Shown here: positions 1 to 7,411 of the stretch, one piece after another
Layout of the letters: each line of letters starts with the position of its first letter
Numbering within the stretch: position 1 is the stretch's first letter
NCBI RefSeq assembly: GCF_011064615.1
Contig: NZ_JAALJH010000093.1
Span: 1 to 32,057 of the forward strand
Direction: 5' to 3'
DNA length: 32,057 bases
DNA from: Aquisphaera insulae
GTDB lineage: Bacteria > Planctomycetota > Planctomycetia > Isosphaerales > Isosphaeraceae
Notes under the pieces: model-generated
Seen by the model: only the letters and a program-made list of their open reading frames with translations
The model's database searches: none
What the model was told of the DNA's origin: nothing
Program-made: the position numbers and the translations under genes

Positions 1-1
1 T

Positions 2-112
2 GCCGAGCCCCGGCGCGAGCTGCTGACCGCGCCCGGGCCGTGTTCCCACCGCATCTCGGGCCGCGACAGGCGCGACGGAAATCAGCGAGTCCAGGCCCCG
101 CCTTCGGGCTAA
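2..112 (+). CDS. Possible 3' end of an upstream gene (partial)
   Basis: The second forward frame is open from the window edge to a TAA at 110-112 and reads as about 36 residues starting AEPRRELLTAPGP. Third codon positions are almost all G or C over the first 25 codons, as in real genes of this genome, and the bias weakens towards the stop. No domain can be recognised in so short a piece. The first frame is also open here, so the assignment is weak; the sequence to the left of the window would settle it. The following stretch, 113-224, holds nothing I can identify. Confidence 0.25.
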   Translation, partial: AEPRRELLTAPGPCSHRISGRDRRDGNQRVQAPPSG

Positions 113-224
113 GAAGACCATATCTCCAACATCCCAGTCTTCGGCTGGAAGGCTGTTACGGCGGGCAGGCGGGGCTCCCAGACGGCGATGGGCGGGCGGC
201 CCGGTCGCTCCGCGAGGGCCTGTT

Positions 225-1709
225 TCAGGTCTGCTGGTAATGAACAGTCATGATGCGGCACGCCGGGCAGTAGAAGGCGTAGTAGATGCCCTCGTCGCGG
301 AGGGCCGCGTTGTCGTGCTGGGCGAGGAAGGTCATCCGAGCGGCACATCCCACGCAGCGCGGGTATTCCGCGTCCTGGAGCCACATCGGTACGCCGCCGA
401 GCGTCGTCGCATCGTCCATCTCGAAGACATTCGCCGTCGCGAAGGGCGGGCACGGGGCCGGTTCGAGGATGACGTATCGGGTCGCTGGTGGCACCTCGAA
501 CGGTTGTTGAGCGGCAGTTCGGGGCGCCAGCCATTCCCAGGCGCCGTCATCGCGGTAGGCGACGAACGTGGGCTGGAACATGGCGCAATAAAGGCAGCCG
601 ATGACCCGGCGGGGGGCGTTGGCCGGCAGCACCGCATCGGCGGCCTCGAGGTCGAACAGCTCGACCAGGGGGGAATGACAGCTCGGGCACGACTCCGCGA
701 TGGGCCGGCGACAGGCGATGACGCCGGGCGCGTCCGCCTCGGCCGGCCGGAGGCGGTGGCAGCGCAGCGAGACAAGTTCCACTCTTTCCCCCGTAGCGTC
801 CAGCCACCAGCCGGCATCGGGCAGGTCGTCTGACGGGGGCACTCTCCGGCCCCGCGCCCAGCCGGGAGGCTCCTCGGCCCAGCGGCGGAAGCTCGCCGTG
901 GCCACGTCGCCACGGGTCCAGGCGAGGCACAGCAAGAGGTGGTTCAGGTCTGGCGGGTCGTCCGTCCGGGATATCTCATCAAGGAGTGCGTGTGCCTCAT
1001 CATCGCCGGCGTCGCGAAACAGGAAAGAGGGCCAGAGGATGCCTCGCTCTCGGAGGACGCGGCAGGTCCCGGGCGGGAGCGGCTCGAACCGATAGCATGC
1101 GATGTTGCGGAGCAAGCTCATCGCCAGCTTGCGCACGGCCCCGCGGGGGCTCTCGAGGTGACCGATCGCCCGCGATGCAACTTCCCGTCCTTCCGGAGAG
1201 GAGAGCTGGCGGAACGCATCGATCTCCGGCATGGGTCTGGGCAAGGGGCAGCTCGTGGCAACGTCGGCTATCTGGTTGAGAGCCTGCGGTGTCTCCCGGT
1301 CCAACCCGGGGAGGAACGCCCGGCCGAGATCGAGCACCTCGCGTAACCGGCTTACTTGCCCTCCCGCCTCACGCTGCCGACGGACGGAGAATCCGTTCCG
1401 GTCGGGGTCCAGGACCATCACGGGGGGGACGATCCCGCGCTGCATTCCCGGAACGGTAAGGGCATACCGGAGGAGAAACTCGTCGTCCTCCGCCATGTTC
1501 TCAGCCGCGAGATGACGGCGGAGTACGTCCAGGTGCTCCGCGATTCCGGGCTCCTCGCACCCGGGGATCCAGCCGTTCTCCATCGCCTTCCGCAAGAACG
1601 CGAGATTGCCTCCGAATCCCGAGATCGCCCGCCGCGCCTGCGACTCGACCACCCGGGCGACCGGGTCATCCTCATCCCCTCGGCACTCAACCCCATGGCC
1701 GTCGCTCAT
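225..1709 (-). CDS. DUF1963-like protein with two CxxC zinc-ribbon pairs
   Basis: A 494-residue protein of unknown function. The C-terminal part (about 335-494) carries four CxxC knuckles, CPSC 341-344, CLYC 372-375, CVGC 452-455 and CPAC 481-484, which suggests two bound zinc ions. The segment around 438-465 (GGVPMWLQD then a CxxC and MTFLAQHD) resembles the end of DUF1963/YwqG-like proteins, where a 'GG.P.W.QDP.YP.C..C...M.FL.Q.D' pattern is typical. The N-terminal 330 residues are rich in helices and match nothing I know. The start ATG overlaps the stop of the upstream Uma2-like gene by four bases (ATGA at 1709-1706), so the two are probably translationally coupled. The product looks cytoplasmic, with no signal peptide or membrane segment. 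The DUF1963 link rests on remembered motifs only. Confidence 0.75.
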   Translation of the reverse strand: MSDGHGVECRGDEDDPVARVVESQARRAISGFGGNLAFLRKAMENGWIPGCEEPGIAEHLDVLRRHLAAENMAEDDEFLLRYALTVPGMQRGIVPPVMVLDPDRNGFSVRRQREAGGQVSRLREVLDLGRAFLPGLDRETPQALNQIADVATSCPLPRPMPEIDAFRQLSSPEGREVASRAIGHLESPRGAVRKLAMSLLRNIACYRFEPLPPGTCRVLRERGILWPSFLFRDAGDDEAHALLDEISRTDDPPDLNHLLLCLAWTRGDVATASFRRWAEEPPGWARGRRVPPSDDLPDAGWWLDATGERVELVSLRCHRLRPAEADAPGVIACRRPIAESCPSCHSPLVELFDLEAADAVLPANAPRRVIGCLYCAMFQPTFVAYRDDGAWEWLAPRTAAQQPFEVPPATRYVILEPAPCPPFATANVFEMDDATTLGGVPMWLQDAEYPRCVGCAARMTFLAQHDNAALRDEGIYYAFYCPACRIMTVHYQQT

Positions 1710-2326
1710 CGCAGGATCTCATCGAAGGGGATGCGAGCCACTTCCTGTCCGTCGAGGACGAGCGGGGCGGATTCGCCGCCGCGAATCGTCTCGACCCGCG
1801 AGTAGGTTCCCCGGCCCTCGATGATCCGCGGTTCCGTGTGGACCAGGAGGCGTTTCGAAGGGACATCCACGACCCAGTAGACGGGGATCGAGGCCCGGGC
1901 ATAAAGCTCCAGGGCGGAGGTCAGATCGTCGCGGAGGCTCGTGACGGCCACCTCGATCAGGAGACCGACGTCCGCCGGTCGCGGATAGCGATCGGGGGGG
2001 CCGAAATCCAGGGGGTTCGCGCCACGGATGATCGAGAAGTCGGGAAGCGGTGCATCGGAGGGATCGATCTCGATCGTGCTCTCCGGCCGGAGGCTCCAGC
2101 CGTCCGGCAACCGACGGGTGATGGCCCTGGTGATCGCGGCTCCCACATATCCATGAGCCCTGGTCCTTCCCATCTTCTCGAAGAGCCTCCCGCCCCGGAG
2201 GTAGACTCGGCGATCGCGCGGGATCAGCCCCGATTCGACCATCCGGGCGAAGACGTCGACCGTCAGGGGAAACGGAGCGTCCGCGGTCGCAGCCTGCGAA
2301 GGTCCGGACTCGATCACGGTCGCCAT
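1706..2326 (-). CDS. Uma2-family (DUF820) PD-(D/E)XK nuclease-like protein
   Basis: A 206-residue protein with the Uma2 pattern: a 'RRVYLRGGRLFEKM' strand near 39-52, the PD motif at P95-D96, a LIEVAVTS strand with Glu125, then ELYARASIPVYWVVD at about 140-154. The family has the restriction-endonuclease-like fold, is very abundant in cyanobacteria and planctomycetes, and its substrate is unknown. The Lys that usually precedes the LYARAG segment is Ala138 here, so catalytic competence is uncertain. I chose the ATG at 2326 because GGAAGG lies about 8 bases upstream; an in-frame ATG at 2350 adds eight residues and has no better ribosome site. The gene overlaps the DUF1963-like gene by four bases and leads that pair. 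Confidence 0.85.
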   Translation of the reverse strand: MATVIESGPSQAATADAPFPLTVDVFARMVESGLIPRDRRVYLRGGRLFEKMGRTRAHGYVGAAITRAITRRLPDGWSLRPESTIEIDPSDAPLPDFSIIRGANPLDFGPPDRYPRPADVGLLIEVAVTSLRDDLTSALELYARASIPVYWVVDVPSKRLLVHTEPRIIEGRGTYSRVETIRGGESAPLVLDGQEVARIPFDEILR

Positions 2327-2779
2327 CGGTGAGCCCTTCCGCCAGACCACGGGATCGTCATGGGAATGTACCCAATCGGGATTCAGCCTATCGGAGGCAG
2401 CGATGGCCGAGCAAGCGGATCAAACGGGCCGCTTCCCGGGACGAGGAACCGATTGCGGCAATCCAATCCGCGAAACGACCCGTACCGGGTTGACGATCCG
2501 GCTCGTTCGTCCTTTGCCGTCCCACGTCCCCCTACGACTTCGTTGTCAGGGCGGTTCGTCGCCCGGGACGCCTGGACAGGCCCTTGAGGTTCATTCCACG
2601 CCCGACCGATGAGGAAGTCGTTGCTCTGGCCGAGCAATCCGTGACGCGGATCCAGGAGAATTCCGACGTTGAAACGCACGGGGGATGAGCGTCCTTTGAG
2701 CAGGGCGTTGGCAGACGGCAGTCGAAGGGGGATGATGGAAGAACAAACTGGAGAAGAGCACATTTGGAGAGGCAGGATC
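2327..2779. other. Gene-poor spacer with a possible coding remnant
   Basis: About 450 bases between the divergent Uma2-like and DUF6398-like genes. Most of it has no convincing codon bias on either strand. One short plus-strand frame, from a TTG at 2584 to TGA at 2686-2688, reads RFIPRPTDEEVVALAEQ and then ends after 34 residues. It looks protein-like and may be the start of a decayed gene, possibly of a transposase or helix-turn-helix type, but that is a guess. I see no confident promoter or hairpin terminator. Confidence 0.35.
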
Positions 2780-3328
2780 ATGGCCGGGAGCAAGCGAGAG
2801 CGGAATGAAGAGGACAAGATCCCGGCGACGGCCCGGCCCGCTTATGACGCCGTCGTGGCGCTGACGGACGCCTTCTGTCGAGAGCACCTGACCAAGGAGT
2901 ACGAGGCCCTCTGTCGGAAGCTCGTTGCGGCCCTTGCCCGCAAGCGGCCTTCCCCTCTGCTCGCGGGCAAGCCAACGACCTGGGCGTGCGGGGTCGTCCG
3001 CACGATCGGCTGGGTCAACTACCTCGACGACCGCAGCAACAAGCCGCACCTGAAGTTGACGGCCATCGACAAGGCGTTCGGCGTGGCCGAGAGCACCGGC
3101 CAGGGAAAGTCGAAGGCCATCCGGCAAATGTTCAGGATGCGGCCCCTCGACCTCCATTGGACTCTTCCCAGCCGCCTGGAAGAGAACCCGATGGCCTGGA
3201 TGATCGAGATCAACGGATTCCTCGTCGACGCTCGGATCTTGAAGCGGGAGTGGCAGGAGGAGGCATTGCGGAAAGGGCTGATTCCGTTCATCCCGAGCGC
3301 TCGGCCAGGACGCCCGGGGGAGGCCTGA
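2780..3328 (+). CDS. DUF6398-like hypothetical protein
   Basis: A 182-residue soluble protein of unknown function. The segment around residues 18-62 (ALTDAFCREHL, then a KEYEALCRKLVAALARKRPSPLL pattern) followed by a 'GVVRTIGWVNYL' stretch and a helix-turn-helix-like 'AFGVAESTGQGKSKAIRQM' is what I recall of DUF6398, in which the last element is normally 'FGVSKSTASAKAKAIR'. That element suggests, but does not prove, nucleic-acid binding. I chose the ATG at 2780 because it is preceded by GGAGAGGCAGG and begins just before the conserved part; in-frame upstream ATGs (2669, 2732) would add a weakly conserved leader. The gene is followed three bases later by a 30-codon frame that looks like a truncated neighbour. 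Confidence 0.7.
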   Translation: MAGSKRERNEEDKIPATARPAYDAVVALTDAFCREHLTKEYEALCRKLVAALARKRPSPLLAGKPTTWACGVVRTIGWVNYLDDRSNKPHLKLTAIDKAFGVAESTGQGKSKAIRQMFRMRPLDLHWTLPSRLEENPMAWMIEINGFLVDARILKREWQEEALRKGLIPFIPSARPGRPGEA

Positions 3329-3331
3329 TCG

Positions 3332-3424
3332 ATGGCCCGCAGGAAGAGCGAATCGCCGCCCCCTCGCTTCGAACCGGGGGCCAGGGTCCGGTTCGAGGAC
3401 CAAGGCGTCGATCTCGACGAATGA
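3332..3424 (+). pseudogene. 30-codon remnant of a small planctomycete protein gene
   Basis: An ATG three bases after the stop of the DUF6398-like gene opens a 30-residue frame (MARRKSESPPPRFEPGARVR then FEDQGVDLDE) ended by TGA at 3422-3424. The opening, basic residues then 'PPPRF.PG..VR', recalls the start of small planctomycete proteins that continue with a 'D.D..DIPLGGWAG' beta-rich domain, but here the frame stops before any such domain. It may be a truncated gene that was once co-transcribed with the upstream gene, or a genuine micropeptide. The family resemblance is from memory. From 3425 to 3569 there is no gene, only a short direct repeat described separately. Confidence 0.35.
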
Positions 3425-3454
3425 GTCCGCCCGTCCGCGGCGAATACCTCCACA

Positions 3455-3500
3455 TTTTTCCGGAATCGTGAAACCGACCGGCCCTTTTTCGGGATTGTAT
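3455..3500 (+). promoter_or_regulatory. Direct repeat and possible ECF-type promoter
   Basis: Two copies of a T-rich motif lie exactly 30 bases apart: TTTTTCCGGAATCG from 3455 and TTTTTCGGGATTGT from 3485. Between them is GTGAAACC (3468-3475), which resembles the '-35' AAC-containing element of ECF sigma promoters, and the second copy runs into TTGTATTGAG. The region stands out as AT-rich in this genome and lies 70-115 bases upstream of the STGPRT-motif gene. The spacing between GAAACC and GTAT is longer than usual for ECF promoters, so this is only a candidate. Confidence 0.25.
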
Positions 3501-3569
3501 TGAGTAAGGGCTGCGACTGCGCGCGCTCGATTCCCAGGCAGGTTCTCCTCGACGCGGAGGCTCCCGACG

Positions 3570-4890
3570 ATGGCGACCCCGGCCCAGATCACCGCGAATC
3601 GGCAGAATGCACGGCTCTCGACGGGCCCCAGGACCAAGCGAGGCAAGTCCCGATCGCGGCGGAACGGCTACGGGCCGGAGGCGCGGAAGAAGCCCCAGCC
3701 GAAGCTGGCCGCCGCGAATCCCCGGGCGATCGAGGACCGCGTGGCCGAGTTCCTCAAGGCGGCCAGCTCGGCCGCGACCGAGGAGGAGAGAGTCTTGCTG
3801 AGGCGGGCCGCCGAGCTTTCTTGCAAGATCGACGAGGCGGAGCGGGCCGAGTCGGCCTACCTGGCGCGGGCCGCTCGCAAGGCGGAGGAGCGCCGGCAGG
3901 CGACCGAGGCCGATGCGGCAAGTCGGGCGGCGGACCTGATGTGGCGGCTCCTGGATTGGAAGGAGCCCGGCGACGACGAGGTCGAGGACCGGTCGTGGAA
4001 GATCGTCGAGGAGCTCGAGGAATCGTCCGTCGGGCGGACCGGGCTGCTCCGGGCCTGGGCCTGGATGCGCACCCGGATCGAGACCGGGACGCCGTTCGGA
4101 GTCTCGGAGCGGTTCAGGATCGCCCGACTGCTCGGCTACGAGCCCCTCGACGTGACCATGATCCCGGACGCCATCGGGATCTTCCTGGCGCTCAACGCGA
4201 TCGACCCGGAGGGGCCGGCCGCCTGCGAGGCCTTCTTCGCGATGGCCCGCGAGCGGGCCGCGGGACGTCCCGCGATGATCCTCAACTCGCTGGTCTGGCG
4301 CGAGGAGGAGCTCGAGCCGGGGGCCGAGGAGGAGGCCCGCGAAATCCTCCTGGAACGGGTCGACGAGGAGATCGACCGGCTGACGCTCCTCCAGTCCGAG
4401 ACCGAGGCCGACCGGGCCGCGCGTGAGGCACTCGCCGCGAGCGCCGCGGTGGAGCGACTCCGACGGGCGGCCTCGGCGATGAATCGGGAGTTCCTCGAGG
4501 TCCTCGAGGAGATCTGCCGGATCCGCCGGGCGGGCACGGAGAGCGGGCCGCAACCCGAAGGCTCGGCACCGACACTCCTCGCCCCGGCGCAAGATCTCCG
4601 GGTGGCCGTGGTGGAGGAAGGAGAGCCGAATCGGGAAGAGTCGGCCCCGGCGAAGCCAATCGAAAACCGCGGCCCGGACGTTACCGGGGAAGGACTTGCG
4701 GCGACTCCTTCGAAGCAGGAGGAGCGACGAGCAAAGCCAGGCATGGCGTCCAAGGAGGAGCCGGTCGCCGCCTCCTTGAGACCCGGCCCGACGCAGCCCG
4801 GCACGGTGCCGGCGGCGCGGGACACGCCGCGAAATCGCCGCCGCCGGGGGCGTTGGGGTTCGCCCGGGGAGGGGTCCGAGAGTAGATTAA
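3570..4890 (+). CDS. STGPRT-motif planctomycete protein, 3' end unclear
   Basis: The protein begins MATPAQITANRQNARLSTGP, matching the N-terminal signature 'ANR.NA..STGP.T..GK..S..N' of a family that is abundant in planctomycetes and has no known function. The next 330 residues are highly charged and probably helical or coiled-coil. Coding-type GC bias persists to about 4830. The frame then has no stop: it stays open through the kinase gene and to 7415. Both other frames have stops at 4883-4885 (TAG) and 4888-4890 (TAA), so a single-base indel near the G/C runs at about 4840-4870 would give a normal protein of about 435 residues. I therefore give an approximate end; the read-through downstream of 4900 is not protein-like. 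The start is supported by the family motif rather than by a strong ribosome site. Confidence 0.6.
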
Positions 4891-4938
4891 GGAACGGCGA
4901 GAAGGTCGCCGTCCCGTCCGATCCGTCGAGGCCCGATC

Positions 4939-6543
4939 ATGCCCGAAGACCCCGTCGCTGGACTGCCGAAGATCGGCCGCTGCCGGCTCATCTCCCGGAT
5001 CGGCGAGGGGGGGATGGGGGTCGTCTTCCAGGCGTGGCACGACGACCTGGACCTGCCGGTCGCGGTGAAGTTCCTCCACCCCAACCAGGTGGCGAAGGAC
5101 CGCGGGGCGGAGCGGTTCCTCCGCGAGGCCCGGCTGGCGGCCCGGCTGAATCACCCGGGGATCGTCCGGGTGTTCGACTGCGGCGAGGCCGAGGGCCGGT
5201 ATTACATCGTCATGGAGTACGTCGACGGCCAGAGCCTGGAGGCCCACATCGCCGAGCGCCAGGCCGTGGGCGTGGACCGGGCGCTCCAGATCGCGACCGA
5301 GGTGGCCCGGGCGCTGGCCGAGGCGTGGAGCCAGGTCGGGGTCATCCACCGCGACATCAAGCCGGCGAACATCCTGCTCACCGCCGCCGGCCAGGTGAAG
5401 CTCGCCGACCTCGGCCTGGCGAAGGTCGCCTCGGCCGCCGGCACGCCGAGCGTCTCCGACGACCCGAACGCGACGGCCGTCCTGGTGGCGCCGACCGAGG
5501 CCGGCACCGCCCTGGGGACGCCCGCGTACATGCCGCCGGAGCAGTTCCTGGACTCCTCGACGGTGGACCTCCGCGCCGACGTCTACTCGCTGGGCGCCAC
5601 GCTCTACCACATGCTCGCCGGCCGGGTACCGTTCCTCGCCGATTCGGCCTTCGGCCTCCTCCGGCTGATCGAGCGCGAGGATCCGCCCCCCCTGCCCTCG
5701 CACGTCCCGCTGGCCGTGGAGCAGCTCGTCGCGAAGATGATGGCGAAGAAGCCCGGCGACCGCCACCAGACCCACGCCGAGCTGATCGAGGAGCTCCGCG
5801 TCATCCAGCAAGGGCCCTCGCCCTCGGTGACGTCGATGCTGCAATCGTCGTCCACGAGCTCGATGACGGCCTCGAAGCTGTTGACCTCCGGGATCATCCC
5901 CGCGGCCCGGACCGCGGGCCGGGCGATTCACTCCGCCACGCCCCGGGAGAACCGGGTCCTCCTGGTGGTGGACGTGCAGAACGACTTCTGCCCCGGCGGG
6001 GCGCTCGCCGTCCCCGGCGGGGACGAGGTGCCGAGGGTCATCAACAGGCTCTCGCGGCGGTTCTCCCACGTCATCCTCACGCAGGACTGGCACCCGGACG
6101 ATCACCTGTCGTTCGCCTCGAGCCACCCGGGCGAGAGGGCATTCGGGACGATCGAGCTCCCCTACGGCCCGCAGATCCTCTGGCCGGACCACTGCGTCCA
6201 GGACACCGAGGGCTCGCGGTTCCACCCGGAGCTGGACGTCCGCAACTGCGAGCTGATCATCCGCAAGGGCTACCTCCGGGAGATCGACAGCTACTCCGCC
6301 TTCTTCGAGAACGACCGCTCCACGCCCACCGGGCTCGCCGGCTACCTCCGCGAGCGGGGCCTCAACCGGCTCTTCCTGGTCGGCCTGGCGACCGACTTCT
6401 GCGTCGCCTACTCCGCCCTCGATGCCCGCCGCCTGGGCTTCGAGGTCACCGTCATCGAGGCCGGCTGCCGGGGGATCGACCTCGACGGCTCGCTCGCGGC
6501 CGCCTGGGCCCAGATGGAGGAGGCCGGAGTGACACGCGCCTAA
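4939..6543 (+). CDS. Ser/Thr protein kinase fused to nicotinamidase
   Basis: A single 534-residue frame joins two complete enzymes. Residues 15-290 are a bacterial Pkn2-type kinase: glycine loop GEGGMG 22-27, ATP-binding Lys44, HRD with catalytic Asp139, DLG with Asp157, and PPE at 199-201 in place of APE. After a Ser/Thr-rich linker (about 291-335), residues 338-534 match PncA-type nicotinamidase of the isochorismatase superfamily: VVDVQNDF with Asp345, the metal-site QDWH (Asp383, His385), WPDHC (His418), RKG with Lys443, and ATDFC with nucleophile Cys488. The expected activities are protein phosphorylation and hydrolysis of nicotinamide to nicotinate plus ammonia, the first step of NAD+ salvage. 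No membrane segment is seen, unlike many planctomycete kinases. All catalytic residues are present in both halves, and there is no frame break between them. A separate start in the linker cannot be excluded. Confidence 0.93.
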   Translation: MPEDPVAGLPKIGRCRLISRIGEGGMGVVFQAWHDDLDLPVAVKFLHPNQVAKDRGAERFLREARLAARLNHPGIVRVFDCGEAEGRYYIVMEYVDGQSLEAHIAERQAVGVDRALQIATEVARALAEAWSQVGVIHRDIKPANILLTAAGQVKLADLGLAKVASAAGTPSVSDDPNATAVLVAPTEAGTALGTPAYMPPEQFLDSSTVDLRADVYSLGATLYHMLAGRVPFLADSAFGLLRLIEREDPPPLPSHVPLAVEQLVAKMMAKKPGDRHQTHAELIEELRVIQQGPSPSVTSMLQSSSTSSMTASKLLTSGIIPAARTAGRAIHSATPRENRVLLVVDVQNDFCPGGALAVPGGDEVPRVINRLSRRFSHVILTQDWHPDDHLSFASSHPGERAFGTIELPYGPQILWPDHCVQDTEGSRFHPELDVRNCELIIRKGYLREIDSYSAFFENDRSTPTGLAGYLRERGLNRLFLVGLATDFCVAYSALDARRLGFEVTVIEAGCRGIDLDGSLAAAWAQMEEAGVTRA

Positions 6544-6569
6544 TCACCCGTTTTCATGTATTTATTCAT

Positions 6570-7208
6570 TTAGCGTCGCTTGAGTCCGCAGCTCGCGCAG
6601 CCCGAGTGCGCGCCGGCGGTGCCGCACGAGGCGGCGGCCGGTTCGGGCTCGGGCTCCGCGGCTCGGGAGCCGCAGCCGCCGGACGAGCAGTCGCAATCGC
6701 CGCAGCCGCCTCGCGCCGCGGGCGTACGGGCCGGGGCGGCGAGGGGATCGGCGCCGCACGCTTCGAAGACGACGTCGAGATCGGCGACGCTCCGGAATCG
6801 GGCCCTCAGGAGCGCGAGGTCCGCGTCGGGATCGGCCAGCACGTGGAGGATGGTCGTCTCCAGGTCGAGGAGTGGCTCGACGTCGAGCAGCACGAGGTCC
6901 CAACCCGCCCCGTCGAGGACGTCGAGGCATGCCTCGAACCGCGCCGGGCGGAGCGACTCGCAGCGCCTCGCCGCGTCGAGGTCCTCCGGATCGGCCGCGC
7001 GGAGCAGCCGAGGGGAGGACTCGTCGAGGTCTCCGGAGGCGGCGGCCGTGGCGGGGACGAGGACCTCGCCGAGCTCGATACCCCGATCGGTGCGGACGAC
7101 CACCGCCTGCCCGCGGCCGAGCTCGAGCCCGCCCGCCGGATCGACCGCGAATCGGCCGACGTGCCCCGTCAAGCCGTAACGCACCAGGCACCCCGGCGCC
7201 TCGCCCAT
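6570..7208 (-). CDS. PSP1-domain (RicT/YaaT-like) protein with cysteine-rich tail
   Basis: A 212-residue protein. Residues 8-55 (CLVRYGLTGHVGRF, VVVRTDRGIELGEVL) and about 80-155 (TTILHVLADPDADLALLRARF, then DLDVVFEACG) match the PSP1 C-terminal domain found in Bacillus RicT/YaaT, a partner of RNase Y regulation that binds an Fe-S cluster, and in many planctomycete proteins. The tail from 168 to 208 is Gly/Ser-rich and holds seven Cys (169, 172, 174, 179, 195, 204, 207), suggesting metal or Fe-S binding. I start at the ATG at 7208, preceded by GAAGGGG; an in-frame ATG at 7274 adds 22 residues ahead of the domain. The gene converges with the kinase-nicotinamidase gene, with an AT-rich 26-base junction, and diverges from a Zn/Cd-type ATPase. 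Its exact role is unknown. Confidence 0.8.
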   Translation of the reverse strand: MGEAPGCLVRYGLTGHVGRFAVDPAGGLELGRGQAVVVRTDRGIELGEVLVPATAAASGDLDESSPRLLRAADPEDLDAARRCESLRPARFEACLDVLDGAGWDLVLLDVEPLLDLETTILHVLADPDADLALLRARFRSVADLDVVFEACGADPLAAPARTPAARGGCGDCDCSSGGCGSRAAEPEPEPAAASCGTAGAHSGCASCGLKRR

Positions 7209-7319
7209 GCCCACGCCCCTTCGATGAAATGGCCCGAATCCATCCCAGGCATTCGACCCGAACGCCGGGCCCATGGCAAGCCGAAGCCCTTCCCGGCCGC
7301 CCGACGGGTCATCCGCACC

Positions 7320-7364
7320 GATCCCGCGGATCCCGTTCTCCGATCGGCGCTTTCCCCCTATAAT
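7320..7364 (+). promoter_or_regulatory. Putative promoter of the metal ATPase gene
   Basis: A perfect -10 hexamer TATAAT lies at 7359-7364, about 47 bases before the ATPase ATG. At 17 bases upstream the -35 position is TTCTCC (7336-7341), a weak match. Immediately before that, the heptamer GATCCCG occurs twice, at 7320-7326 and 7329-7335, and could be an operator. A weak -35 with flanking repeats suits an activated promoter, but no regulator gene is adjacent. Confidence 0.4.
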
Positions 7365-7411
7365 TCGAGCACGGTTTGCCGGAGCTCGAGGTCCCGGACG
7401 GGGAGGACAGG

